Notes: a model not told the origin generated them from the sequence alone. A stretch of DNA of 64,000 nt from Flavihumibacter stibioxidans (GCF_014332695.1 NZ_MBUA01000001.1:1302001-1366000), one strand, 5' to 3'. Shown: positions 24,115-33,699, counted from the first letter of the stretch. Numbers and translations: made by a program.

Positions 24115-27069
24115 TTACTGAAGAACCTCATCAATTATCTGCCTGATTTTTTTGTTATTTAATTGGGTTTGAAACTCCACTTTATACCCATCAATAGTTA
24201 ATTGGGTAAAGAACACCTTTGCACAATCTATTTTCGCCTGTTCAATACCTCTGAGAGAGGTTTGATTCTCTACATCTTTTGTTTCAACAATTACGTTCAG
24301 AATCTTTTCGCCATTATCCTTTTTGATTACATACATAAAATCCGGGCTGTATGACTGACCTGTGATAGTAGGTATAGCAATGCTGCTTTTTGGAATTTTA
24401 CCGTACACAATAATTTCCTGAATACCATCTACCAGCAAATTGTCTTTTTCTAAAGGAGAATCGAAAGCATATACATCATACAGATATTTTTCAGATGGAG
24501 TGCCTTCAATGAATTTTGTTCCTATTACCCCTTGTGTAATTTCGGATTTGGGCGTACCATCTGAAAAAGTGAGTGCAGTTGCCTTCACGGGAAGGTTTGC
24601 TTTTGAATAACTGAACCTGCCACTCAATTTCTCTACCTTCCAATCATGAAACAGTTTTACAAAGTTGGCAGCACTTTGCTCATTGATTCTATCGGGCAAA
24701 ATGTTGTTTTCTTTTGCATACTCCGTTAAAACAGTATGAAGCAGTTGAATGGACAGATTTGTTTGGCGGCTGATACGCTTTAAGAACTCATTATACGGCA
24801 ATGGCTTGCTTATCTTAAACTGTACCCCTGAGTCTTCATTCACTGTAGCCCGTGAGCCGGTTGTATTCAATTCTTCCCGCCTGCTAGTTATATAAGTATC
24901 TGAGAATACACCGTTTTTGAGTAACCCCAATAACTCATTAAAGAGGAAATCATTCTGTTCAACTCTCTCGTAGTGCAAAATATACTTGCTGTTTATTTCT
25001 TCCCACAAGGTTTTTAATTCATCGTAAACCGCTTTTCTGATTTTAATTTTCCGTTCCTTCTTTTTGTTGCGGTCTTCAACCTTGCCTTGCTGTAAGCCTA
25101 CGGTAAACTCAGGGTATGCTTCAAAGAATGAATCAATATTCTCGGCTTTAATGTTCTTATTGCGGTCAATAAATTTCTTGCTGAGTAACTCAACAAACAA
25201 ATCATCAACATCCATATTCCGTTTGGCAGCTACCTCAGCTAACTTTTCATCAGTGATTGTAAAGCCCTGTGGTAAATCACCATTAATTTCTTTTACTAAT
25301 TCCTCTGCAAAGTCTGCTTCCGTGAAATCAATGACATAATTCAACTTAAATTCTTCATTAGAAATACGGTTGCCATACTCATCTACCGGCAAACGCAAAC
25401 CCCTTCCTACTTCCTGTATTTTGCTGTTTTCGCTGCCGCTGCTTCTTAGTTTGGCAATGGTGAATACATTTGGATTATCCCATCCTTCTTTTAATGTCCA
25501 CTTAGAAAAAAGGAACCTACGTGTATTAAACTTACCTTGTTCATCTTTAATAGCAAGCAGTTTCTTCTTCTCATACAATATTTCCTGAACCTCCTGGGCT
25601 ATAGCCTCATCAGAACTGCTGTTGTCCTGCGAAAAATATCCTGCATGCGTAGCATTCAAATCTGCTTTTGATGCTTGTAAGTAGTCTTTGTATTCCTGTT
25701 CCTGCTCATTCAGCGTAGGTAGTACGGCATTAATTTTCTCTAACAGCAAACGCTCAAAGGTTTCTTTCAGATAAGGCTGCTTATCCTGACCTTCATTTAC
25801 CCTGTACGAATAAATATCATCTATAAAAAACAGGGCTAAAGTTTTTATTTTATTGTTCCTGGTAAAATTGATGCGTTCCGTTTCAAAATGGCGTTCCAGC
25901 GCCAGCCGAATCATGCTTTCCTGGTAGGAGGTAGAATAAATATCTGTACTAAATTCTTCACCGGTAGACTTTACCTGACCGTTTGACAATTCAACCGTGC
26001 TGGTAGAAATACCTTCAATAATAATACCTTCTAATTCAGTAGCTATCAAGCCCAGAGAATCACCCTTTTTTAACTCAAATGATTTGGTTGGGCCGCCTTG
26101 TTGGATCAAATTAAACTTTACTGCTGTTTTACTTTGAATACTCATGATCTTAACCTTATCCTGCCTTTGGCTTACCGGCTCAAAGTGCTCTTTGGCAATG
26201 CCCTTAATCAGGTTTTGGTTAAATGCCTGAAACGAGTTCAAATCATACAAAAGGTTGTGATAATCTTTCCTTTTTATCTTATTCCTTCCCCTTCCGGTTT
26301 CTATTTCAGGGAAGGTTGCTCCGAAACGAATGATGGCCTGCGGACAAATATTTTTCTCAATAAATTCGTATGCCTTTTGAGTTTTACTAAAACGATGCGG
26401 TTCGTCAATAATCACAAATGGCTTGGTAGCTTTAATCCCTTCAATGGGTTTATAAAAACCTTCTACACCATAGTCGTAACTATCTGTAAGCAATTTGGAA
26501 GTGCCGCCCAACAAACTCATATTGGTGAGCAATACATAGATTTTATTGGTATTCTGGCTACTGCCTGCAACAAACTCTCTCACCACTCCGGGGAAGTAAT
26601 TTTTTCCCTTTTTCTTTTTGGTAGCTTCCAGCACCAATACATCTAATTCTGTACCGTAGCCACATTGATCTTTGAAATGCCGCTTGGTATAGCCATCCTG
26701 CATAAACTGTTTAGCACCTGCTTTAATGGCCAGTGTGGGCACTGCCACAATAAATTTGTTGATTCCATAGCGTTTGTGCAGCTCAAACATGGCAGCCGTG
26801 TACACATAGGTTTTACCTGTGCCGGTTTCCATTTTAATATCCAGATTGAGGTAGCTGCCTATTTCATTGAATGCTTTGTACTCAGCCGGTATGTTATTGT
26901 CTTTTTGAACTATGGCCAAATTGGTCATCAATGCCTGCCTGTCTAACAACAGCGTAGGGTTTTGATAATATAGACTGTTCTTCTGTATTAAATCGTTACT
27001 GAGTACATTGGCTATGGCCGTGTATGCTTTTACCTGGTGGGGCAAATCATTTTTTAATATCAGTTCCAT
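24115..27069 (-). CDS. res: Type III restriction enzyme, Res subunit
   Basis: 984 residues. SF2 helicase: Walker A ETGTGKT (81-87), DEPH box in FVIIDEPHRF, and motif VI region IQEVGRGLRLP. C-terminal endonuclease PD-(D/E)XK: Pro909-Asp910 and Glu929-Thr-Lys931. It hydrolyses ATP to communicate between two unmethylated sites and cuts near one. All key motifs are present, so it looks active. 5 bp downstream of mod. Confidence 0.92.
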   Translation of the reverse strand: MELILKNDLPHQVKAYTAIANVLSNDLIQKNSLYYQNPTLLLDRQALMTNLAIVQKDNNIPAEYKAFNEIGSYLNLDIKMETGTGKTYVYTAAMFELHKRYGINKFIVAVPTLAIKAGAKQFMQDGYTKRHFKDQCGYGTELDVLVLEATKKKKGKNYFPGVVREFVAGSSQNTNKIYVLLTNMSLLGGTSKLLTDSYDYGVEGFYKPIEGIKATKPFVIIDEPHRFSKTQKAYEFIEKNICPQAIIRFGATFPEIETGRGRNKIKRKDYHNLLYDLNSFQAFNQNLIKGIAKEHFEPVSQRQDKVKIMSIQSKTAVKFNLIQQGGPTKSFELKKGDSLGLIATELEGIIIEGISTSTVELSNGQVKSTGEEFSTDIYSTSYQESMIRLALERHFETERINFTRNNKIKTLALFFIDDIYSYRVNEGQDKQPYLKETFERLLLEKINAVLPTLNEQEQEYKDYLQASKADLNATHAGYFSQDNSSSDEAIAQEVQEILYEKKKLLAIKDEQGKFNTRRFLFSKWTLKEGWDNPNVFTIAKLRSSGSENSKIQEVGRGLRLPVDEYGNRISNEEFKLNYVIDFTEADFAEELVKEINGDLPQGFTITDEKLAEVAAKRNMDVDDLFVELLSKKFIDRNKNIKAENIDSFFEAYPEFTVGLQQGKVEDRNKKKERKIKIRKAVYDELKTLWEEINSKYILHYERVEQNDFLFNELLGLLKNGVFSDTYITSRREELNTTGSRATVNEDSGVQFKISKPLPYNEFLKRISRQTNLSIQLLHTVLTEYAKENNILPDRINEQSAANFVKLFHDWKVEKLSGRFSYSKANLPVKATALTFSDGTPKSEITQGVIGTKFIEGTPSEKYLYDVYAFDSPLEKDNLLVDGIQEIIVYGKIPKSSIAIPTITGQSYSPDFMYVIKKDNGEKILNVIVETKDVENQTSLRGIEQAKIDCAKVFFTQLTIDGYKVEFQTQLNNKKIRQIIDEVLQ

Positions 27070-27074
27070 AGCTG

Positions 27075-29093
27075 TTAGTATCTTACGGTAAAGTTGATTT
27101 TTAAATTCTTCTCTCCATCGTTGAGGATGCGAAGGTTTTTCTCTATCATTTCATTGATGCTCCAATCCGGGAAGCTATAGCCAAACAATACCATGTTTTC
27201 CGGATTGAAATGTCCTTCCGCATCGTACTTGCTTAACAGGGCTTTCATGCTTTCCAGTGTAAAGCCCGGGTCAATTAAATACAAATGCTTTTGACAATAG
27301 TAAGCTGTGTACCCGGCCAGATCAATGGCTGCTGCCTGTGCCGTAAGGCCATAACCATCTGCATTGAGCCAGGTGGCCAAAATGGTGGGCTTGCCAAATT
27401 CTTCCATGATGGTGGTATCTGCCAACATACCTGCCTTGTCAAAACTATCCAACTTGTCTAACGTGTTTTGGTTAGGCTCTTGCAGGATGTAATGTTTGAA
27501 ACCCAAATCCAATTCCTTATCCGGGTTTTCCTCTTTTATCTTGGCGCCTGCCCGTTTGATTCGTTCAATGCCTATGTAATCTAAGGTGGTGGGCAGGTGG
27601 TTTTCTTTGAGGAATTCATAGGCAGCTTTTTGAGATGAATTGGATGAGTCAAGTTGCTCCGGTAGCTGTACAGATATAAATTTCATTTTTGAACCATGTT
27701 CCAAATTTGCCTGCAACACGGCATGAGCAGTGGAAGCAGAGCCAGAAAAGAAGTCAAGAACAATAGAATCGGAACTACCAATCAAATTTAGATAACCAGC
27801 TATTATATCTACATCTTTCGGAAAGCTGAATACACCACTGGCAGTTAAACTCTCTACGGATAAAGTCGCTGTTCTTCCATCCTTGTAGAATACGGTTGAG
27901 GCAGGTTCGCTATCAATAAACTTCAGGTAACTTTTTCTGCATGGAATTGTTGTTTCATCTGGTCCAAAATGTATAAGTGGTGGTTCTTCAGCAAGAGCCT
28001 TCTTTGTACGGTCTTCATCCCAACGCCAACCGGTAGAAGGCTTCTTGCAGGGCTTACCTGTTATAGGATGAATTATGTCATATCTGGGCCGTGATTCTCT
28101 TCCATCATCTGGACCTGCAAAATCTGCTGCGAAATACAACCCTCTGCCATCTGAATACTTGTAATGTTTGTGATTTGTCCTTACATCAGACTTTGGTAAT
28201 GATGAATACCATTTCTGCATTTCTTTTGAAATGACGTCATGATCTGATTGATACTTTATAACTAGTTCGGAATAAAAGTCAAGAACCTCATCAACACCTG
28301 GCTTTTTAATTCGCCAAACACCTTTTTCTAAAATCGCACTCTTTGATCTTGCGTAGAAAAGCATGTACTCATGAGTTGTTGCAATAAGTTTCGCATCACC
28401 TTTCTTTGATTTTTGCCAAATCACATTCGCTACAAAATTTTCCTCACCAAATACATCATCACATAGCAGTTTCAGGTTTGCCTGCTCATTGTCATCAATA
28501 GAAATAAAAATCACACCATCATCTTTCAATAAATCCCTTGCCAGCAGCAGGCGGCTGTACATAAACATGAGCCATGCACTGTGAGAGGCAGAACCCCGCT
28601 TGGTAAGGTCTAAAATACGTTCAGCCTCATCTTCGCTCACACTTAGTTTTTCTTGTAGGGTATCTTTGGTGTAGTTAAAGTTATCGGCATATACAAAGCC
28701 ATCACTGCCCGTATTGTAAGGCGGGTCTATATAAATGCATTTAATAGCCCCGTTATATGATTTCAACAAATGCTTCAATCCATCCAGGTTATCGCCACTG
28801 ATGTAAATGTTTTCGCTGTTGGCGTTTTCGGGCAGGCTGTTATGGGCTTCATTGGGCTGTATAACAGTGGTAGCTTCGGTACTGGCCAGCAACTTGGCAT
28901 AGCTCTTACCCAAAAACTTCAGTTCATACCCTTCCTGTACCACATTGGTTGTACCAGCTATTTCGGCTTTGAATCGCTCCACATCAAAACTGCCATCCGA
29001 TTTAAAGCAGCTTGGAAAATGTTCTTTTAGCACTGCCAGTTGCCTGCTGTTGGGTGTGGTGTTTTCGTTTTGTTGTATGCTGTCCTTTATCAT
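27075..29093 (-). CDS. mod: Type III DNA-adenine methyltransferase, Mod subunit
   Basis: 672 residues, beta-class motif order: DPPYNTGSD (123-131) first and the AdoMet-binding LDFFSGSAST (446-455) later, with the target-recognition region between them. It methylates N6 of adenine on one strand of an asymmetric site and gives Res its specificity. Translation is tightly linked to the AbiEi-like gene (1-bp gap). No simple-sequence repeats that would give phase variation are visible in the gene. Confidence 0.92.
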   Translation of the reverse strand: MIKDSIQQNENTTPNSRQLAVLKEHFPSCFKSDGSFDVERFKAEIAGTTNVVQEGYELKFLGKSYAKLLASTEATTVIQPNEAHNSLPENANSENIYISGDNLDGLKHLLKSYNGAIKCIYIDPPYNTGSDGFVYADNFNYTKDTLQEKLSVSEDEAERILDLTKRGSASHSAWLMFMYSRLLLARDLLKDDGVIFISIDDNEQANLKLLCDDVFGEENFVANVIWQKSKKGDAKLIATTHEYMLFYARSKSAILEKGVWRIKKPGVDEVLDFYSELVIKYQSDHDVISKEMQKWYSSLPKSDVRTNHKHYKYSDGRGLYFAADFAGPDDGRESRPRYDIIHPITGKPCKKPSTGWRWDEDRTKKALAEEPPLIHFGPDETTIPCRKSYLKFIDSEPASTVFYKDGRTATLSVESLTASGVFSFPKDVDIIAGYLNLIGSSDSIVLDFFSGSASTAHAVLQANLEHGSKMKFISVQLPEQLDSSNSSQKAAYEFLKENHLPTTLDYIGIERIKRAGAKIKEENPDKELDLGFKHYILQEPNQNTLDKLDSFDKAGMLADTTIMEEFGKPTILATWLNADGYGLTAQAAAIDLAGYTAYYCQKHLYLIDPGFTLESMKALLSKYDAEGHFNPENMVLFGYSFPDWSINEMIEKNLRILNDGEKNLKINFTVRY

Positions 29094-29094
29094 A

Positions 29095-29910
29095 TTACAA
29101 TTCTATTTTTTCGTTGATTATTACTTTCCATCTTTCGTCTGATGCAAAACCTTTGGCCGGAGCTGAGGCTTTCAGCGGTATCCTAAACAATGGGGCATTG
29201 TTCTTTTTCAAGGCCATGTATAAGGCGTTGGCCAGCGGCTTATTGTCAAATACTTTATCCAGCAGATAGCCCAACCGCTGCAAGGCAGTTACCGGAACAT
29301 GCTGCAGCAGATTGGCATCAAATGCATTGGGTTGAATACTTTCGGCTAATTCAGCCAACACCGTGGCAACCCTGTTGATGCCGCCTACCCGTTTGGCGTA
29401 CTGTATCAGATCGGTGGCGGTTAAGGCAGGGTTTGAAATTTTTAAGTATCCGGCCTCGGTTTTCCGGGTGTCTAACAGTGTTGCAGGTATTTCCCTTTTG
29501 CTGATGTAGTTCAGCTTCAGCCCTTTTTTCTGCATTGGCCGCAGCACAGGAAAACCGGTAACCACAAAAAACTCTTGTGGCTGCTGGTGCGATGCTCCAT
29601 GATAGGCGGCTGCGTTTAACAAAGCCAGGTAATAAGACCGGTCCAATTCCTTCATAAACGCATCTAAAAACAAGGTGGGGGGAAGGATTCCCTTTGACCT
29701 GTATTGGGGCGGTATGATGAGGTAATACCCTTTGTGGATGGAAATAATCTGCTCTTTATCTACCAGCCTTTTCAAGGCAAACTTATTGGCCGTATCTGAC
29801 TGCTCAGGAAAATCCGCACGGAACTGGTGCAGGGCAAAAGCATATTTACCCTTAGCCAGCAGGTGGTTTACCCAATCTTCTGCACGCTGATGTTGCCTTG
29901 AATCTTCCAA
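29095..29910 (-). CDS. AbiEi-like winged-helix regulator (no AbiEii toxin)
   Basis: 271 residues of the AbiEi antitoxin family: N-terminal winged HTH (RADFPEQSDTANKFALKRLVDKEQIISIHKGYYLI spans about 29-63), then the ALLNAAAYHGASHQQPQEFFVVT core and a C-terminal domain. AbiEi normally represses its own promoter and is paired with a nucleotidyltransferase toxin AbiEii; here the next gene is mod. The best start is TTG at 29910: no ATG occurs before the in-frame stop at 29983. An imperfect palindrome (29922-29958) lies 11 bp upstream and is the likely operator. Confidence 0.78.
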   Translation of the reverse strand: MEDSRQHQRAEDWVNHLLAKGKYAFALHQFRADFPEQSDTANKFALKRLVDKEQIISIHKGYYLIIPPQYRSKGILPPTLFLDAFMKELDRSYYLALLNAAAYHGASHQQPQEFFVVTGFPVLRPMQKKGLKLNYISKREIPATLLDTRKTEAGYLKISNPALTATDLIQYAKRVGGINRVATVLAELAESIQPNAFDANLLQHVPVTALQRLGYLLDKVFDNKPLANALYMALKKNNAPLFRIPLKASAPAKGFASDERWKVIINEKIEL

Positions 29911-29921
29911 GAGAGTAATTT

Positions 29922-29958
29922 TTTGCGAAAGGTAGTGAAATCCGCTACTTTTTGCAAA
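29922..29958. promoter_or_regulatory. Inverted repeat upstream of the AbiEi-RM-Argonaute operon
   Basis: TTTGCGAAAGGTAG (29922-29935) faces CTACTTTTTGCAAA (29945-29958); 12 of 14 positions are complementary with a 9-bp spacer. AbiEi proteins bind inverted repeats at their own promoter, so this is a candidate site controlling the five-gene operon. Confidence 0.6.
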
Positions 29959-30032
29959 TGTTTTCTCTTTTTTTCCTTTGTTTCATTCTGGCGGGATTTT
30001 GGGTTTTCAGGATTTTGAGGAAACGGAGGAAG

Positions 30033-30053
30033 CTAAGGGCTAACTGCCCTTAG
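30033..30053. terminator. Hairpin downstream of the DUF3987 gene
   Basis: CTAAGGGC / GCCCTTAG with a 5-nt loop, 64 bp after the DUF3987 stop codon. No T-run follows on the minus strand, so termination is uncertain. Confidence 0.35.
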
Positions 30054-30116
30054 ATTGGGCAGCATACAAGCAGTTTGAACGGGCCTGCCCGAATCTGCGA
30101 AAGGGCAAGCATTGGC

Positions 30117-31940
30117 TTACCCTTTCTTGATTTCCCTTACATCCTGAGTTTCCTCACCTTGCGGATGAGCAGGCTTACCGTTGGGATTCAGGTAATGGTC
30201 TTGCTTTTCCCTATGTATCAGCCCCCGTTTGCAGAAGTCGGTAATGTAGCCCTCGGCTGTTTTATCGGGTATGGACATAGAGGCGGCAATTCTCAGGTAC
30301 TCCTGCCTGTTGAAGCTGGCAGGTAGGGCATCCAGATACCGTTCCTTTTGGTTTTTACGCTTGGGCATTGGTGAATCCTGGGGTAGTTCAGAAAATACCT
30401 TACTGGCATGTTTCACCAATACCCGGACCATTTCCAACGTAGTTTGAAAGTCTCTTTCCTTACAAATGATGCGTTCCGGCAAATCTCCATGTTCCATAAT
30501 CCGCAAAGCGGATAGGATCATGGCAATACGGAAAGCAATCAACCCCAAACGCCTGATTGTTGCCATGTAGTCAAGCCCCTGCAAGCTGAGGTAGGTGTTT
30601 TGGATTTGCTCAAAGAAGGCGTTGAACTGCTCCTGCTGCTCTGCCGTAAGGCAGAACTGTATTTCAGGGTTTGCCATCAGGGTTTGGTACAAACCAAAAA
30701 AGTCATTGCCTAACTGGTCAAAGTAATCGTCTAAGCCATTATCAGACGAATTGGCGAATACATTTTTCCATACCGGCTGAATGTTCATGAAATAGAAAAT
30801 GAAACGGCTGAATAAGCCGTTTTCAGCATTCGGGATAAGGGCAGATACTTGCTTGGGTGTTCCGGTGAACATGCCTGAAAGGCATGGACTTTCAATATCA
30901 ACATACTCTCTGTCTGTTCTGCGGTAGTACGATATTGTTTCGTGGTGAAATGCCTTTCGGAAACCATCGCTGTAATTGCCGTAATCCGTTTTGAATGCTT
31001 GTGCCAGGGTGTCGCCTTCTGTTTCAAACATTAAGCCTCTGCCTTCGTTGTCGAACAGTAATTGGAATACTCCTGTTGTGCTATTGTTGGCCGGGATGAA
31101 CAACATTTTTTCAGGCGGCTTGTTGGGCTTCTCTGCACTTGCATCTTTGCCTTTCATTTCGTTGTACTCCATCATTTCCAATTCATGCTGCTGCTTCATC
31201 AATTTGGCTTGCTCCCTTAAATGTTTATGAATGGGCTTTACCAGTTGTTTGCAGTGTACCAACCTGCCTTTACCTGCTGATGCCTGAGCCGTGATGAAAA
31301 TGTACAGATTTGAGAAAACCTTTTTGCCATCGTAGATGCCGTATAGCTTCTGAAAACAGGCACTGAGTGAAACGATAGTGCCTAACAAAAGAATGTCTCG
31401 TTCTTCATTGAATGAAGCAATCTTGACAACCTTTTGCAGAAACTCAGGAAGCTGAGGATAGATAGATTCAGGAAAAGTTGGTAACTGTACTTTTTCCTGC
31501 TCGGTGTATTGCGGTGAAACCGCAATGTTTACACCTGCTTGCTTTGCATGAAAGAAGAATGTTTTCAACGTAACACCGTGACCATTTGCCTTTAGGCAAT
31601 TGGTGTATTGGGTATCACATTCGGTTGCTGAGTAATCAGCATAAAACTTACTGATGCGATGAAAATATTCTCTGCCTGATTCACCAAAGGCATCTGCAAA
31701 AGCAAATCCAATATCCCGCCAATCGCTGTAAGCGGTTGCAATGTCAATTTGCTTCGCTTCGATTTGCTGAATGATTTTTTCAATTTCCGCTGCGGCATTA
31801 TTATTTTCAGTGGCCAGCGGGAACCTCCCAAGGTCGGTTTCTGCTGCATCGGTATTGGCTTCTACTTTCTGCGGTTCAGTATTTATTTGTTGTTGGTTTG
31901 GTTGCTCCAACCAATCCAACGGATTGAATATCTTTTTCAT
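30117..31940 (-). CDS. DUF3987-domain replication protein with PriCT-like N-terminus
   Basis: About 607 residues from ATG at 31940 (MKKIFNPLDWLEQP); the frame extends to 32036 but that would overlap the primase gene and lacks support. The N-terminal third contains a primase C-terminal-like helical part (YSDWRDIGFAFADAFG to HAKQAGV). The large middle part is a DUF3987 helicase/ATPase-like domain with a P-loop-like ITAQASAGKGRLV and an acidic FETEGD segment. Basic C-terminus with a winged-helix look. These proteins accompany BT4734-like primases on Bacteroidota integrative elements and probably help replicate the excised circle. Confidence 0.8.
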   Translation of the reverse strand: MKKIFNPLDWLEQPNQQQINTEPQKVEANTDAAETDLGRFPLATENNNAAAEIEKIIQQIEAKQIDIATAYSDWRDIGFAFADAFGESGREYFHRISKFYADYSATECDTQYTNCLKANGHGVTLKTFFFHAKQAGVNIAVSPQYTEQEKVQLPTFPESIYPQLPEFLQKVVKIASFNEERDILLLGTIVSLSACFQKLYGIYDGKKVFSNLYIFITAQASAGKGRLVHCKQLVKPIHKHLREQAKLMKQQHELEMMEYNEMKGKDASAEKPNKPPEKMLFIPANNSTTGVFQLLFDNEGRGLMFETEGDTLAQAFKTDYGNYSDGFRKAFHHETISYYRRTDREYVDIESPCLSGMFTGTPKQVSALIPNAENGLFSRFIFYFMNIQPVWKNVFANSSDNGLDDYFDQLGNDFFGLYQTLMANPEIQFCLTAEQQEQFNAFFEQIQNTYLSLQGLDYMATIRRLGLIAFRIAMILSALRIMEHGDLPERIICKERDFQTTLEMVRVLVKHASKVFSELPQDSPMPKRKNQKERYLDALPASFNRQEYLRIAASMSIPDKTAEGYITDFCKRGLIHREKQDHYLNPNGKPAHPQGEETQDVREIKKG

Positions 31941-32001
31941 CTGAGTGTCTATTATTTTTTTTCTAAGGACAGATGGAATCGCAAAGCGATTTCTCCATTG
32001 A

Positions 32002-32922
32002 TTATAAGTATTTGGGATTGATAAATGCACCTGCATCCTCTGCTAAGAAGCAGGCTCTTGAAACGTCCTTACCTGATTGGTCAACTTCCAACTGGTAAGT
32101 GTGCTTGATATAGTTGGCAATGGCCTTGAAATAATCGTGATGCTTTGCCTTTGTCAAGTCAATTGGTATTACCCACTTTAGGCCGTCACCGGAAGGAGAA
32201 ACAAACAATAATTCTGTTTCAAAGTATTCATCCTTCAGTAGCCGGTCTTTCAATTCAGATACATTGCCAATGTGATCAAAGTCAATTGTGATTAAGCCTG
32301 AGTGCCTGAGTAATGACTTGTCATTGCGTTTTGAGAATGTGCCTGAAAAGGTCACATAATCAAATACCGATGCTTTGTATTTTCTTGCCTCTTGCTTATC
32401 GGTAATGCTGCGAAGTGTACTTGTACACTGAGCAAATTGATTGCCTTTAAGCAAGTGGTACACTTGCAACAAATTGATTTCTTTGAATGGAACCGTATTT
32501 GTTACTGGTGCTTTGAAATAACTGAAAGCAGGGATTGGCACTTTTACAAGCTGAGGTTGCGGAGCAACCGGAGCAATGATATTTTCATTGTAAAAGCCTT
32601 TTTGCTTTCCGATACGCAAATAGAGTTCTTCATTCAGCTTTTGGCACAATTCATCGCCTTGCAATTTGTAATGCAATGCAGCGAAGTCAAAGGCATCGCC
32701 TTTGCTGATGCTGTTCTCTAAATCGTAATGCTCTGCACAATTATTTACTATCTGAATTTTCAATGTTGGCTTGTCGTCATTGAAAGGGTTCTTAGTGGGT
32801 TGGCAGTCCCTTCCCGAAAGGGAAAGGACTGTTTGCCCCGGATAGTACTGCCTCAACACATGGGAATAGATTCTAAGCCCGTAGTGTGTTTTATCCAAAA
32901 TGGCTGTTTTACTTATTTCCAT
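32002..32922 (-). CDS. BT4734/VirE-type primase-like protein
   Basis: 306 residues from ATG at 32922 (GTG at 32925 is the alternative). The N-terminal part (TKNPFNDDKPTLKI, CAEHYDLENSISKGDAFDFAA) resembles a degenerate primase zinc-finger region. The C-terminal half is an archaeo-eukaryotic-primase-like fold with GLITIDFDHIGN and ELLFVSPSGDGLKWVIPID, the DxD-like and SxG motifs of that fold. It likely primes replication of the element. Starts 13 bp inside the preceding HTH gene; in an operon with the DUF3987 gene. Confidence 0.8.
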   Translation of the reverse strand: MEISKTAILDKTHYGLRIYSHVLRQYYPGQTVLSLSGRDCQPTKNPFNDDKPTLKIQIVNNCAEHYDLENSISKGDAFDFAALHYKLQGDELCQKLNEELYLRIGKQKGFYNENIIAPVAPQPQLVKVPIPAFSYFKAPVTNTVPFKEINLLQVYHLLKGNQFAQCTSTLRSITDKQEARKYKASVFDYVTFSGTFSKRNDKSLLRHSGLITIDFDHIGNVSELKDRLLKDEYFETELLFVSPSGDGLKWVIPIDLTKAKHHDYFKAIANYIKHTYQLEVDQSGKDVSRACFLAEDAGAFINPKYL

Positions 32923-33205
32923 CACCTGTTGATTTAGATTGTGAGTAATTGGATTGCAACAGGTTTTCTATGTCCTCAACCTTGTAGTAAAACTTGCCAT
33001 TGATGCGGCTGTATGGAAGCGTTCCGTTATCCCGAAGGGATTGAAGGGTACGCTTGCTAATGTGCATGGTGTGCATTACGTCTTGGCCATCAATCCATGT
33101 TTCTTTGAAGTTCTCCAACTTGGATTTCTTTAGTGCCAACACATAAGCCCTGATTACCTCAAAGTCCTGGGAGAGTTGCAGGAGCAGATTCATAACTTCT
33201 GTCAT
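32909..33205 (-). CDS. Excisionase-type HTH protein
   Basis: 98 residues with a MerR/Xis-like HTH in the second half: WIDGQDVMHTMHISKRTLQSLRDNGTLPYSRINGKFYYKVEDIENLL. Starts inside the stop of the preceding HTH gene (4-bp overlap) and runs into the primase gene. Likely regulator or excision factor of the island. Confidence 0.8.
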   Translation of the reverse strand: MTEVMNLLLQLSQDFEVIRAYVLALKKSKLENFKETWIDGQDVMHTMHISKRTLQSLRDNGTLPYSRINGKFYYKVEDIENLLQSNYSQSKSTGDGNK

Positions 33206-33501
33206 AGCTGAATCCTCCCTTTTTTGATGAGATAATCTGCTGCCTTGCTTTCTATTTCATCCTGCGTAGTGGTGCGGTTGCGAAGCAACCATTCATCCAG
33301 TTCCGCCCTTCTGAAATAGATTTTCTTCCCGTTGGGCTTGTAATGCGGTATAGCCCCGGTACTGGTTAGCTTGTACAGGTGTGACTGCGACAACTCCAAG
33401 TAGTCGCAACACTCGTTAAAATTCAGTACGTCCTTGCGTACCAAGTTCTGGCTCTCAATGAGCTTTTCAATCTTTTCAAGACGCTTTAATATTTCGTCCA
33501 T
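33202..33501 (-). CDS. Excisionase-type HTH protein
   Basis: 99 residues: an N-terminal coiled helix (LKRLEKIEKLIESQ), then an HTH_17 domain with FNECCDYLELSQSHLYKLTSTGAIPHYKPNGKKIYFRRAELDEWL. It resembles RteC-linked Xis proteins of Bacteroides elements. Upstream (33502-33699) is 198 bp with two small hairpins (GTCATC/GATGAC near 33544-33565; CAAGGC/GCCTTG at 33617-33633) and probably the promoter of the replication module. Confidence 0.8.
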   Translation of the reverse strand: MDEILKRLEKIEKLIESQNLVRKDVLNFNECCDYLELSQSHLYKLTSTGAIPHYKPNGKKIYFRRAELDEWLLRNRTTTQDEIESKAADYLIKKGRIQL

Positions 33502-33699
33502 TGTCTTACTTATTAATTGTTAGAAATGGACTTCTGGCCAAAAGTCATCACCGATTCCCGATGACGATACAAAGCTCAGAATAAGGCTTTGGTAGTCTTG
33601 AAAATGGAAATTTGGACAAGGCTAAAAGCCTTGCCAGTAAAGGGTTTCAGAAAAAGAGTGGAAATTTGAAATGGTAAATTGACAGCAAATTACCGCAAT

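Noticed and set aside
31941-32036. N-terminal extension of the DUF3987 gene
   Set aside because: The extra 32 residues overlap the primase gene and have no conserved features; ATG at 31940 fits better.
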